DNA from: CAZSDU01 sp963662525
GTDB lineage: Bacteria > Bacteroidota > Bacteroidia > Bacteroidales > FEN-979
Reading direction: 5' to 3'
Length of the DNA: 64,000 bases
NCBI GenBank assembly: GCA_963662525.1
Contig: OY759717.1
Span: 3,286,001 to 3,350,000, forward strand
Positions 23,804-33,307 of this stretch are shown here, piece by piece. Positions within the stretch are counted from its first letter, which is position 1. Each line of letters opens with the position of its first letter. Under the pieces are notes generated by a model. It worked only from the letters and a program-made list of their open reading frames with translations. It searched no databases and had not been told where the DNA came from. Both the position numbers and the translations under genes were made by a program.

Positions 23804-25474
23804 TCATTTTATAGAAATAATTTTTTTAATAATAAAATCCTGGTTGGAGGAAATCCGCAGAAGGTAAAGACCTGCAGGCAGATTTAGGTCGCTGATCGTT
23901 TTTTTATATTCCCCTGGTCCCTGCAGGATACTTACAGGAGTATATAATGCTGATCCCTGTGAATCGCAGATGGAAATGGTGATCAATGATTTTTTTATGA
24001 CGGTGTAAAAAACGTTTATAAAATTAGTAAAAGGGTTGGGATTAATCTTATTTAGGGCAACAAGGTGCTGATCATATTCAGGAATGCTCAATAATGAAGA
24101 ATCATGACATTCAAAAGCGCCAATGTCGTTTAAAATGGCAAATGGCCTATTCCGGTTTAAAACATCCACAGATACCGGAAAATCTATCCATACGCCTTTG
24201 TTGACAGCTGGTGAGGAAGGCTTAAGATCAAAATTTTGAACTTCCGGAGCGATAAATTGTACAGGCGTATAATCCCTGCTTTTAAGGTTATTTATATCTG
24301 TAAACGGTATTGAAGAGGATATCGACCCTACATAAGATTTTTCACCTTCCGTAGGGTATCCCCCAGGATCCACAATAATGTTGTTGGTAATTAGGACAGG
24401 AGCACTATGATAATTTGCAATTCTTATACCAAATGTCTTGGGTGAAAGGATTGTATTGAAGGCAAAAGTAAAATCAGAACCGGGGATAGTCAGGTAATCA
24501 CCGATATAGATCCCATGCTTCAAATATGGGGTGTAATTCTGATCAGGTAAAAATGATTTTCCTGGGTTGATGATCAGGTTATTGTATATTTTCTGACCTC
24601 CCAGTGAAAAGACATCAATTCCGTCTCCCTTGCCATCAATAATTTTATTATTGTAACAATCACATTTTGATCCGCCACCATTCAGTATTCCACTCATCTG
24701 ATTCAGAGTCCCGGACTCGCTGTCATGATAAATCTGATTATCATGGATCGAGCATCCCGAATCAGCTGATGATACCTGGATGGCATCCCAGGCAGTGTAT
24801 TCTACACGGTTATTATAAACCTTAACACCCTTTAATAAATGCGGGTATACGGTTGTATCCTTTCCATGGTATTGAATTATTTTCCCCAAATAAAAAGTAT
24901 TTCCCAGGTAAAAGCCTTCCATTCCTGTATGGTGGATGTAGTTATCGTGAACAAGCAGATTCCGTAAGGTGTATTTTTCTCTGGTCGATGTAAACGTGGT
25001 ATCGGGATCTGTTTTAGCAAACATACCAACGAGCAGGGTGTGGCTTACTTCTATACCTCTGACTTCGATGTCGGTACTTAACCCATCAACAGATATTCCA
25101 GCGCCATTGACCTGAGTAGCAAGAAAACCATAGCTGGTTCCTTCTGTCCCGAATCCTGAAAAAACAATATATGAACAGGAATCAATTTTAATCCCGTAAT
25201 TATGACCGCTAACTATAACCTGACCACCTGAATTAAGAATAACGATGGGTGCGTTTGGTATTCCATGTAAATGCGAAAACCGTAAAAAAAGCTTTTGTCC
25301 TGCAAGTACGCATATGGTATCTCCAGGCCTTACACTACTTGCATTGTTTCTCCCATCAATTGTAGTTGTGGCAAGTGAAATAAGCAGTTTGCAATTATGC
25401 GATTGAGCTTGAGATGATGAAAGAAAACCAAGGCAGCATAGTATTGAAAGGATTAATCGGATCGGTTGATTCAT
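23804..25474 (-). CDS. Secreted right-handed beta-helix protein with T9SS type A sorting domain
   Basis: About 556 residues from the ATG at 25474, which directly precedes a signal peptide (IRLILSILCCLGFLSSSQAQS); a longer frame to 25522 would overlap the upstream gene. The core has parallel beta-helix repeats: GISVDGLSTDIEVRGIEVSH, LRNLLVHDNYIHHT, VKVYNNRVEYT, CSIHDNQIYHD, CDCYNNKIIDGKGDGID. The C-terminal ~80 residues match the type A CTD (INPNPFTNFINVFY, LPAGLYLLRISS). Such folds are common in polysaccharide lyases and epimerases. Its place inside the polysaccharide locus suggests action on the exported polymer, but no catalytic site was identified. Confidence 0.85.
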   Translation of the reverse strand: MNQPIRLILSILCCLGFLSSSQAQSHNCKLLISLATTTIDGRNNASSVRPGDTICVLAGQKLFLRFSHLHGIPNAPIVILNSGGQVIVSGHNYGIKIDSCSYIVFSGFGTEGTSYGFLATQVNGAGISVDGLSTDIEVRGIEVSHTLLVGMFAKTDPDTTFTSTREKYTLRNLLVHDNYIHHTGMEGFYLGNTFYLGKIIQYHGKDTTVYPHLLKGVKVYNNRVEYTAWDAIQVSSADSGCSIHDNQIYHDSESGTLNQMSGILNGGGSKCDCYNNKIIDGKGDGIDVFSLGGQKIYNNLIINPGKSFLPDQNYTPYLKHGIYIGDYLTIPGSDFTFAFNTILSPKTFGIRIANYHSAPVLITNNIIVDPGGYPTEGEKSYVGSISSSIPFTDINNLKSRDYTPVQFIAPEVQNFDLKPSSPAVNKGVWIDFPVSVDVLNRNRPFAILNDIGAFECHDSSLLSIPEYDQHLVALNKINPNPFTNFINVFYTVIKKSLITISICDSQGSALYTPVSILQGPGEYKKTISDLNLPAGLYLLRISSNQDFIIKKIISIK

Positions 25475-25497
25475 TTTCTTTGGATTGAAGAATAATA

Positions 25498-26673
25498 TTA
25501 TCCTCTTTTTGCTCTTTCCCAATTCACGGATTGTTGTTTTTTTATATATCTGAAAAAACCCAGATAAACAGCCAAGTTCATGATGAAGAAGTAATAGGGG
25601 ACATACAATAATTTTACCTTAATCTTTTTTTCCTCAAGATACCATCCCAGCAGTGCCGCAAAGTAAAATAGGATTTGTCCCCAGAAAAGCCAGGAATAAA
25701 TATCGGAATAGTTGGAAAAACCAACTTGCAGGCATATTAAAAAATTACATATCAGTATGATGAGAAGGCCTAAAGGAGCTAAAGTCCAGCGAAGTACACG
25801 GTGAGAAAAATATTGAAATGAAAGAATCCCGAATTTAAAAGGGTTCAACAAGGGTAGAAGCCGCATAACAGATTGTATTCCTCCTGCTGAGATTCTGATT
25901 TTTCGCTTCAATTCCTCTTTTACATTGGCACTGGGATTTTCGATGGCATAGGCTTCAGGGTCGTATTGAATGGTATATCCCTGCATGGCAATTCTTAATG
26001 AGATGATAAAATCATCCAACAATGTATCTTTCTCAACTGCTTTGAAAAGTTCGGTACGCAGGGCAAATAACTCTCCTGCAGCGCCAACAACGGAATAAAG
26101 CTCTGCATCCCATTTCTTCAGGGTGGACTCGTATCTCCAGTAGATACCTTCTGTTGCTGCAGCAGAATCTTTCCTGAAAATTCTTTTTTCTCCGGAAACA
26201 CAACCCACTTTGGGATCATGGAATAATTTGACGATGCGACGGATAGATTCCTTCCCAAGCATAGTATTTCCATCAGAAAAAATGACAAGCGGGGTTTTTA
26301 CAAATTGCATGCCCCGGTTCATGGCTGCAATCTTTCCGGCTCTTTCAGGAAGGTGAAATACTTCTACTGCCGGGTAAGTATGCAGAATATCTGGAGTTCC
26401 GTCGTCAGAACCATCTGTAACCCAGACATGTCTGATTTTTTCTTTCGGATAGTCCAGAGAAAAGGAGTTTTGCATTTTGGCAGCGATGAACTCCTTTTCG
26501 TTGTATGCTGCAACAAACAAGGTCACCTCCGGCTCATACTCTTGGACGTAGACTTTCCTTTTCGTCATGAGTCTTTTTATTCTGACAAGGGAAAAAAGCA
26601 GGATTCCATATCCCAGGTAGGAATAAAAGATGATAAATAGAAACAACCAAAATAGAATAGCTAAGATGACCAT
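25498..26673 (-). CDS. Membrane family 2 glycosyltransferase
   Basis: 391 residues: an N-terminal membrane segment (ILAILFWLFLFIIFYSYLGYGILLF), a cytoplasmic GT-A domain and three or four C-terminal membrane segments (~285-375). GT2 motifs: VTLFVAAYNEKEFI, WVTDGSDDGT, VIFSDGNTML (DxD-like) and DDFIISLRIAMQGY. It probably adds sugars from a nucleotide-sugar donor at the inner membrane face. The layout resembles synthase-type enzymes, although a clear QxxRW is not present (ELKRKIRISAGG occupies that area). It lies between the beta-helix gene and an acetyltransferase in the polysaccharide locus. Confidence 0.88.
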   Translation of the reverse strand: MVILAILFWLFLFIIFYSYLGYGILLFSLVRIKRLMTKRKVYVQEYEPEVTLFVAAYNEKEFIAAKMQNSFSLDYPKEKIRHVWVTDGSDDGTPDILHTYPAVEVFHLPERAGKIAAMNRGMQFVKTPLVIFSDGNTMLGKESIRRIVKLFHDPKVGCVSGEKRIFRKDSAAATEGIYWRYESTLKKWDAELYSVVGAAGELFALRTELFKAVEKDTLLDDFIISLRIAMQGYTIQYDPEAYAIENPSANVKEELKRKIRISAGGIQSVMRLLPLLNPFKFGILSFQYFSHRVLRWTLAPLGLLIILICNFLICLQVGFSNYSDIYSWLFWGQILFYFAALLGWYLEEKKIKVKLLYVPYYFFIMNLAVYLGFFRYIKKQQSVNWERAKRG

Positions 26674-26693
26674 GATTTACAATTAGTTATTAC

Positions 26694-27308
26694 TTATTTT
26701 CTTTCCCAGATTTGTAATTCCGGATTATATTGTTTAATTAAACGAGCAGGGTTTCCTGCAACGATGGAATAAGGAGGTACATTTTTCGTCACAACACTTC
26801 CTGCAGCTACTACAGCATGTTTTCCAACCCTCACACCAGCAACAATGACTGCATTGGATCCGATCCAGACCTCATCTTCAATAAATATTTCTGCCATAGA
26901 AGTTTTTTGAAGACTGATCGGAAGGCTGATGTCTTCATAACCATGGTTCAAACCCGAAAGAACAATATTCTGGGCAAACATAATATCATTACCAATCGTA
27001 ACGGGGCCGATTAAAACATTAGCAAGTCCAATCCTTGTTCTGTCGCCAATAATAACGTGTCCAACCCCATTGTTGACCGTTGCAAAATCTTCAATTGTCG
27101 AACTGTTTCCAATGCTGAAATCATTCCAGGGAAAGACATCCATGCGTGTCCTGCGCCGGATCAACGAACCTTTACCCTTATGGTGTTTAAAGGGATTTAT
27201 TAGCATTTTAACCCAAAGACGGGGACGAGCTTGGCCCTTGGGTGTCATTAAATAGATAATACACTCCTTGAGTTTTGGATTCGATTTGATACGTTGCTTT
27301 AGTGACAT
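26694..27308 (-). CDS. Hexapeptide-repeat acyltransferase
   Basis: 204 residues forming a left-handed beta-helix of hexapeptide repeats: VIIGDRTRIGLANVLIGPVT, then FAQNIVLSGLNHGY with the catalytic-type His, VWIGSNAVIVAGVRVGKHAV and YSIVAGNPARLIK at the C-terminus. Family members O-acetylate sugars using acetyl-CoA. It lies 5 bases from the upstream glycosyltransferase and probably decorates the polysaccharide. Confidence 0.9.
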   Translation of the reverse strand: MSLKQRIKSNPKLKECIIYLMTPKGQARPRLWVKMLINPFKHHKGKGSLIRRRTRMDVFPWNDFSIGNSSTIEDFATVNNGVGHVIIGDRTRIGLANVLIGPVTIGNDIMFAQNIVLSGLNHGYEDISLPISLQKTSMAEIFIEDEVWIGSNAVIVAGVRVGKHAVVAAGSVVTKNVPPYSIVAGNPARLIKQYNPELQIWERK

Positions 27309-27313
27309 CTTTA

Positions 27314-28516
27314 TTATCGTTTTTTTGCAATGATCTTATTCATGACCTGGTATATCTCCCTGGCATTTGCTTCCCAGGTGTGTTCTCTGGCAAATGCTTC
27401 CCGTTTTTGCTGAAGGGCAGACGTGTTTTCAATCATGGCGAGATCGATCAGTTCGATATAATCCTCTTTCTCTCTGGCCAGATAAACATATTCCTCAAAA
27501 ACCTGCATGGCTTCTGTAAAAGTTGCTACCACCGGCTTTCCCATGGCCAGATATTCATCAATCTTCCGAGGGTAATTGCCAACAGTAATGGAATTGATTG
27601 CCTGAGGATTAATAGCCACGTCAAAGCCCGCCAGATACCTGGGAAGCTCAGATTGGTTTTTCCTTCCCAAAAATATAATATTTGAAAGAGAGTGAAGCTT
27701 GCTTTGTTTGAATGAATCATCCTCCGGACCCACCAGAACAATGCTCCATTCAGGTCGTTGACTTGCAATGAAATAAATAAGATCGATATCCAGGCGTAAA
27801 GATACAAGGGCACCGATATATCCTATAATCGGTTTTTGAATCGTTGCAATATCCTCTGGTATTTCCTTGATTCTTACATTGTCAAATGCAGTAATATCAC
27901 AACCCTGTCCGACATAGAAAGAATCAGGATTAAAACGGGATGCTGCTTTTTGAAGATAAGTGGAATTTGCTACTACGGCATCCGCCTTTTTCATCATGGC
28001 TCCTTCCATTCTTTTTCCATGTCTGTGAAAATATTGGGTGGCCACCATATTATCCCGGCTGTAATAGATAAACAAAGAAATATCAAGAAATTCCTGTAAA
28101 TGAAAAACCCGGTAGAAATCGCTGTCGTTGAACCAGATAATATCTTTGAACCCGAGATGCTGAATGGCCTGTTTAATGGGTTTGACCAACCTGCGATTAT
28201 TGATTTTATTAAGAAAATTAAAAACAGCAGTGCTGGGAATCTTATTGATCGATTCCAGAATAGTTGCAGGGTATAGGGTCCAGAGGGATTCTGTGAGTTG
28301 AACAAGCTCGGGTGATTGGCCATGAATTACTTCCAGTCTTTTCCGGACCCATGTCGATTTATTTTCTTTCCAGCGGGTAAGCCGGTCAAGTGGATAATTG
28401 ATATAAAGGACACGGTTGTTTTTCGAAAACTCATCGGCCAGGTTCACGGCATTGCTTCCGAGTTTGAAGTCGATGCTCTGTAATCCGGTCATAAGTATAT
28501 CACGGTTACAAATCAT
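27314..28516 (-). CDS. Glycosyltransferase (GT-B fold, GT1/GT4-like), copy A
   Basis: 400 residues. The N-terminal half is a Rossmann domain (NRDILMTGLQSIDFKLGSNA). The donor-binding half contains IGYIGALVSLRLDIDLI, WSIVLVGPEDDSF, NIIFLGRKNQSELPRYLAGFDV and KIDEYLAMGKPVVAT. It is clearly paralogous to the gene directly upstream (28522-29730) along its whole length (shared NKINNRR/NKINDKR, VGQGCDI/IGQGCDV and KIDEYLAMGKPVVAT). It is cytoplasmic. The sugar cannot be predicted. Five bases separate the two copies. Confidence 0.88.
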   Translation of the reverse strand: MICNRDILMTGLQSIDFKLGSNAVNLADEFSKNNRVLYINYPLDRLTRWKENKSTWVRKRLEVIHGQSPELVQLTESLWTLYPATILESINKIPSTAVFNFLNKINNRRLVKPIKQAIQHLGFKDIIWFNDSDFYRVFHLQEFLDISLFIYYSRDNMVATQYFHRHGKRMEGAMMKKADAVVANSTYLQKAASRFNPDSFYVGQGCDITAFDNVRIKEIPEDIATIQKPIIGYIGALVSLRLDIDLIYFIASQRPEWSIVLVGPEDDSFKQSKLHSLSNIIFLGRKNQSELPRYLAGFDVAINPQAINSITVGNYPRKIDEYLAMGKPVVATFTEAMQVFEEYVYLAREKEDYIELIDLAMIENTSALQQKREAFAREHTWEANAREIYQVMNKIIAKKR

Positions 28517-28521
28517 GTCAT

Positions 28522-29730
28522 TTAAGTTTGAGTTTTAGTCTCGACTTTATCTATCTGAGCGTATATTTTCTCAGCGAAATTGGCCCATGAATGGCTTTTT
28601 GCTACCTCCATCCTGCGTTTTTCTTTTTCTGGGCTATTCTCTGAAATGGCTTTTTCGATCAGTGTAATATAATCTTCTTTTGTTGAAGCAAGGTAGGTAT
28701 CCTCTTGGAAGTATCTCATAAAGGTTGTTTTTGTGGCAACAACTGGTTTTCCCATAGCCAGGTATTCATCTATTTTTAATGGATAATTGATATCTGTAAT
28801 TGGGTTGACGATTTGAGGATTGAGCGCAACATCAAAGCTTTTCACATATGCTGGCAGTTGAGTTGGTTCTCTGGTGCCAAGGAAAATAACATTAGGAATT
28901 GAATGTAGCCTGCAATTTTTAAAATCCTGATCTTCCGGTCCAACTAGCACTAAATTCCATTCAGGACGATGCTCGGCGATATAGATCAGGAGTTCAATAT
29001 CCAGGCGGATGGTCGTCAGATAACCTACATAACCTATTCTCGGGTGTGGAATATTGACAACATCATCAGGGATTTGCATTTTTCCCTCAGGATCAGAATA
29101 GAGAGATACATCGCAACCCTGGCCAATCATCAGTGAGTTTGGATTCGATAGCCGGGCATAGCCGGCAAAAAAATCGGAATTGGTCACAACAACATCAGAT
29201 TTCTTAATGAGAATAGGCTCAAGGATTTTTCCATGCCGGGCATGATACGGTACGAGGGTAACAGCATCCCTCAATAGGTACACCTGTACTTTTGGCCTAA
29301 GAAGTTCTTTAAAATAGAATCCATTGATCATGGAATTATCATTGAAAAGAATGATATTCCTGAAATTCAGTTTTTCTATTGATTTACTAATCTGCTTTGC
29401 AAACCTTTTATCGTTGATTTTATTGAAATAGTTAAAAAGGAAATGGTTTTTAATCCAGTTAATGGATTCAAGTATTGTTCTGGGATACTGCACCCATAAA
29501 TTTTCATTGTACTGAACCAGGTCAGCTTCTTTACGCTTCAGTACCCTTAAGGCTTTTTTAACTTCCTGAAGATCCCGGTGAAGAAGTTGCAAACTACGTT
29601 GCAAAGGAGGATTGACAAATAGTACCCGATTCTTTCTGGAGAATTCTAGGGCTGTATATTTAATGGTAGTTGCAATATGAAGGTCCCATGATTGCAGGCC
29701 AAAAACTACTATATCTCTTCCTTCTATCAT
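28522..29730 (-). CDS. Glycosyltransferase (GT-B fold, GT1/GT4-like), copy B
   Basis: 402 residues, paralogous to the following gene. It begins REDIVVFGLQSWDLHIATTIK-like (Rossmann); the donor site is in IGYVGYLTTIRLDIELLIYI, WNLVLVGPEDQDF, NVIFLGTREPTQLPAYVKSF and KIDEYLAMGKPVVAT. The two have diverged considerably in the acceptor-binding half, so they probably transfer to different acceptors or sugars. It lies 14 bases from the GT4 gene upstream. Confidence 0.88.
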   Translation of the reverse strand: MIEGRDIVVFGLQSWDLHIATTIKYTALEFSRKNRVLFVNPPLQRSLQLLHRDLQEVKKALRVLKRKEADLVQYNENLWVQYPRTILESINWIKNHFLFNYFNKINDKRFAKQISKSIEKLNFRNIILFNDNSMINGFYFKELLRPKVQVYLLRDAVTLVPYHARHGKILEPILIKKSDVVVTNSDFFAGYARLSNPNSLMIGQGCDVSLYSDPEGKMQIPDDVVNIPHPRIGYVGYLTTIRLDIELLIYIAEHRPEWNLVLVGPEDQDFKNCRLHSIPNVIFLGTREPTQLPAYVKSFDVALNPQIVNPITDINYPLKIDEYLAMGKPVVATKTTFMRYFQEDTYLASTKEDYITLIEKAISENSPEKEKRRMEVAKSHSWANFAEKIYAQIDKVETKTQT

Positions 29731-29744
29731 GTTACAAGTATTAG

Positions 29745-30884
29745 TTACTTTTCCCGAGCTAAGTTTTGATATATTGAAAGCACATGCTCAGCCATTGCTC
29801 TCCATGAATAATTATTGGCATTCTTGAATCCCTTTTCCACCATATCTTTTCTCAGGGAATCATCATTCAGGATTATTTTTATTGCCTCAGTGATTTGTTC
29901 TGGTTGAAATGGATCGATATAATAAGCGGCATCACCGCCAACTTCAGGCATAGAGGATGTATTGGATGAAATGACAGGAACACCGCAGGCCATAGCTTCA
30001 AGCATTGGAATGCCAAAGCTTTCACGCAGGGAAGGATAAAGAAAAATAGTTGCCAGGGAATAAAGGGCAGGTAGTTCTGCATTTGGTACGTACCCGGTTA
30101 ATTTAACCAGTGAAGTCAAATCCGGATCACCAATTTCTTGAATAAGACTGGCCAATTCTTTTTTATCATAATCCAGCATGACCAGCGGGATCTTTTTCTT
30201 TGAAGTCTGATTAAACAAGGATAAAGCTTTTAAGACACCTTTCGTATTCTTTTTCGGATCGGTGTTGCCAAAGAAAAAGAAAAACCTTTCAGGAAGATGA
30301 TACTTCATCCTGATTTCATTGAGCAGATGAAGATCAGTAATTTGTTTGAAATGCTGACCAACACCATTATACACAGCCTTTAATTTTTTATCATCAATGT
30401 GAAAGAAAGATGCAATCCTTTGCTTTTCATATTCTGAAACAGTAATTACACATTGACTTCTTTTGATACACATCGGGACATTCCATCTTCTGTAAAGATT
30501 ACCGAATTTCTGATAGGCAGAGAAACCCTTACGGAACAAGCTGAGTTTCTCCATATATATGATATCATGAACGGTTACAACCAGTGGGATGCTGCTATGG
30601 ACAGGAGCGGTATTGCTTGTACAATGCAGAATTTCACATCCGGAAGCTGCTGCAGCCTTGGGAAGCAGGAATTGCTCCCAGATAGGGTAGAAAGAATCCT
30701 TCAGTTCAATAATTTTAAAATTGGACGTTTCTTTAAGGCAGGGATCTTCATCTTTTTTTACGAAAATGAAATATTCATTGATTTGATCTATTTCCTGGAG
30801 ATTCCTGATCAATTCCAGGGCAACGATATCCATACCATGCTTCTTTTTCCGGAACAGGCGTTGTCCCTCAATACCGATTCTCAT
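29745..30884 (-). CDS. Family 4 glycosyltransferase
   Basis: 379 residues with a classic GT4 layout: RIGIEGQRLFRKKKHGMDIV at the N-terminus, FFFFGNTDPKKNTKGVLKAL in the donor domain, and the EX7E-type motif in PSLRESFGIPMLEAMACGVP followed by SSMPEVGGDAAYYIDP. This retaining family includes mannosyl- and glucosyltransferases. It overlaps the upstream GT2 gene by four bases (ATGA), so the two are translationally coupled. Confidence 0.92.
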   Translation of the reverse strand: MRIGIEGQRLFRKKKHGMDIVALELIRNLQEIDQINEYFIFVKKDEDPCLKETSNFKIIELKDSFYPIWEQFLLPKAAAASGCEILHCTSNTAPVHSSIPLVVTVHDIIYMEKLSLFRKGFSAYQKFGNLYRRWNVPMCIKRSQCVITVSEYEKQRIASFFHIDDKKLKAVYNGVGQHFKQITDLHLLNEIRMKYHLPERFFFFFGNTDPKKNTKGVLKALSLFNQTSKKKIPLVMLDYDKKELASLIQEIGDPDLTSLVKLTGYVPNAELPALYSLATIFLYPSLRESFGIPMLEAMACGVPVISSNTSSMPEVGGDAAYYIDPFQPEQITEAIKIILNDDSLRKDMVEKGFKNANNYSWRAMAEHVLSIYQNLAREK

Positions 30885-32110
30885 TCATTTTCGTTTTTAA
30901 GTGTTTCCGGATTTGTTTTATAGGCATGTTCAGTATGCAGAAATTTTTTATTTGCACCCCGCACGATGAGCGGTAAGATGAGCATGATGAAGAAAACTCT
31001 GGGAAGCCTTAGAACTGCTTTAAGGGTAGTCATGGAATAAAATTTAACCGGAATGGATAACAGGATAGCAAGTGCACAGGCTGAGAGTGAGATACCCCAG
31101 GCAAGTTTGAAGGGGGAAAATGGAAAAAATAAATATATCAGATTGATTATGAGTAGAATGCCTAATGTAACGACCCTTGGGGGAAGAGAGAATTGCAGGG
31201 CTTTATTAAAATACTGGATATTGAAATCGGAAAAAAGTCGTTGTATGGCTTTGATAAAATCCTGGCCGAAATAGTATAGTTGAGAAGATATCCATCTTTT
31301 TCGCTGTGTATAAAAAACCTGTGCATTCTGTACTTTTTCATCGAGGACATAGGCCTGATTCAGATAGGATATTTTTATCCGGTCGCGAAGCAATAATAGT
31401 TCAAGCTCTTTATCAAATCCACCAATAGCTTCAAGTTTTGGCATGTAATAGTGAAATACACGTGCATTAAAAGCCATTGCAGAACCGATCAATGCAGGGG
31501 CGAAACCAATGGCTGCATGACCTTTTCTGAAAATATGATTGTTGATCTCCTCACTGATGGCATCCAGTAAAGCGAATGAAGTATTTGTATTCTTTGCCAT
31601 CCGGTGACACTGAACTACCTCTGCCACTGAATTAAAAGCATTGTTGACTTTTTTTAACAAATCTGGTTCAAGGTGATTATCGGCATCAAGGATAAGCACA
31701 ATTTCAGTTTGTGTCGGGAGGAATTCCATGGCTTTTTGCAAAGATTTAACTTTTGTGCTGATCTCAAAGGAAACTTCCACGGTAATTACCGGAAATTTCT
31801 CCATGGCCTTTATGGTTTCAGTTTGAAAATGATCAGCAACCAGGATCACCTTGAAGCAATCTGTCGGATAATTTTGTTCCAGCGATTTTTGTATCGTTTC
31901 CCGGATGACAATATCTTCCTTAAAGCCAGGTATTATGATGGAAATGAAACGGTTCAAAGGATTGTCGTAAACCTTGTCCTTCCGATGAAATAATCCTGCC
32001 GTAGCAAAAAACAACAGATATAGTGATGTGCCTCCAAAATATGAAATGACAAGAATTTGTATTATATCCAGAATGTCGGCTAAAATGTCCATGGGAAAAT
32101 CATTTTTCAT
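30881..32110 (-). CDS. Processive-type membrane GT2, copy A
   Basis: 409 residues. An N-terminal membrane segment and three to four C-terminal segments enclose a GT-A domain with SIIIPGFKEDIVIRETI, LILDADNHLEPDLL, GFDKELELLLLRDRI and the processive signature QRKRW (YTQRKRWISSQ). It resembles hyaluronan/cellulose-synthase-like enzymes that make and move a polymer through the membrane. It is strongly similar to the next gene (32100-33302) in length and in every motif, and overlaps it by 11 bases, pointing to a tandem duplication. In the acceptor motif it has FD where the other copy has ED, which may affect catalysis. Confidence 0.88.
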   Translation of the reverse strand: MKNDFPMDILADILDIIQILVISYFGGTSLYLLFFATAGLFHRKDKVYDNPLNRFISIIIPGFKEDIVIRETIQKSLEQNYPTDCFKVILVADHFQTETIKAMEKFPVITVEVSFEISTKVKSLQKAMEFLPTQTEIVLILDADNHLEPDLLKKVNNAFNSVAEVVQCHRMAKNTNTSFALLDAISEEINNHIFRKGHAAIGFAPALIGSAMAFNARVFHYYMPKLEAIGGFDKELELLLLRDRIKISYLNQAYVLDEKVQNAQVFYTQRKRWISSQLYYFGQDFIKAIQRLFSDFNIQYFNKALQFSLPPRVVTLGILLIINLIYLFFPFSPFKLAWGISLSACALAILLSIPVKFYSMTTLKAVLRLPRVFFIMLILPLIVRGANKKFLHTEHAYKTNPETLKNENE

Positions 32111-33302
32111 TTAATGGGTCCAAAGTCGATGAAGTTGTATGGACAGTATGCCCGAACCCCTGTTTTGCTTTATATATGCGAAAAAGGGAAAGCAGCATAA
32201 AGAAAAAACCTTGAGGCAATGAAAATACTGCTTTCAGGGTCCCTAAATTATACAGCGGTTTGGGAATCGATATTAGCAGACTTAAAACACATAAGGATGT
32301 CAAACCAAACCATAGCCATAGAAAATACTGCTGCCGGAATACAAGTGAGAGCAAGGTCAGGATAAAAAGAAAGCCCAGAAGGAAAATTCTGGGGGGTAGC
32401 ATTTGCTGAAAAATTTTATCGAAGAAATCCAGGTTTTTATTACGGAAAAGTTGAATAAGACTATTATGGAAATTTTCCCTGGCATAAATAAACTGGTTAG
32501 CCAGCCACCTGGTCCTTTGAGTAACGAAGGTCTTTGATTTCTGTACCTTTTCATCATAAACAATGGCATTCTCGCAATATTCAATGATGATATTATCTCG
32601 CAATAAGCTTATTTCCAATTCCTTATCCTCGCCAAATGAGTCGATGACTGCCATGTAATTCTTGAATACCTGATAATCAAAACCCATGCCTGATCCAATC
32701 AAGGCAGAGGATAAACCCAGGACCCTATGACCTTTTCTAAAAATATGATTATTAATTTCCTCACTCACCGAATCAAGGATAGCAAATGAGGTATTCCTGT
32801 TCTTAGCTTTCCGGTGTCCCTGTATGGCTATAAAACCGCGCGATAGGGCTTCATTGATATGAGAAATAAAATCGATTTCCATTATGTTATCCGCATCCAG
32901 AATAATCGCGGCATCATATTTTTTATCGATCTGTGACATTGCTTTATTAAGCGCCCTGGCCTTTGAACTTTTTTCAAATGAAACTTCTATCAACGTTATA
33001 GAAAGTTCCCGGAGTTTTTCAAGAGTCGAAGGCTGGAATGAATCTGCAATCACGATAACATCATAGTAGTCTTTAGGATAGTTCTGCTCCAGCGCATGCT
33101 TTGCAACATTTACAATGACCATATCTTCTTTATATCCTGGTATGAAAACGGCAAATGTTCTTCTGGCAGCTGATAGTGGTTTTTTTACATGGTAAGGAAA
33201 CAAACCTGCTACTGAAAAGACGGCAAAGTAAAGTGTCCCGACCAGGAAATACGCGAAGATCACAATTTCCAATGCATATAAGACGTATATGATGATATCC
33301 AT
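32100..33302 (-). CDS. Processive-type membrane GT2, copy B
   Basis: 400 residues, paralogue of the preceding entry. Motifs: FAVFIPGYKEDMVIVNVAKH, IILDADNIMEIDFI, FGEDKELEISLLRDNI (catalytic ED intact) and QRTRW (VTQRTRWLANQ). N-terminal membrane segment plus C-terminal membrane segments at about 295-375. It lies 5 bases from the methyltransferase upstream and overlaps the other copy by 11 bases. The pair could act as a heterodimeric or sequential synthase. Confidence 0.88.
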   Translation of the reverse strand: MDIIIYVLYALEIVIFAYFLVGTLYFAVFSVAGLFPYHVKKPLSAARRTFAVFIPGYKEDMVIVNVAKHALEQNYPKDYYDVIVIADSFQPSTLEKLRELSITLIEVSFEKSSKARALNKAMSQIDKKYDAAIILDADNIMEIDFISHINEALSRGFIAIQGHRKAKNRNTSFAILDSVSEEINNHIFRKGHRVLGLSSALIGSGMGFDYQVFKNYMAVIDSFGEDKELEISLLRDNIIIEYCENAIVYDEKVQKSKTFVTQRTRWLANQFIYARENFHNSLIQLFRNKNLDFFDKIFQQMLPPRIFLLGFLFILTLLSLVFRQQYFLWLWFGLTSLCVLSLLISIPKPLYNLGTLKAVFSLPQGFFFMLLSLFRIYKAKQGFGHTVHTTSSTLDPLNEK

Positions 33303-33307
33303 TTCAA

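Noticed and set aside
30453..30923. 156-residue plus-strand frame opposite the GT4 gene
   Set aside because: It lies fully antisense to a gene with intact GT4 motifs.
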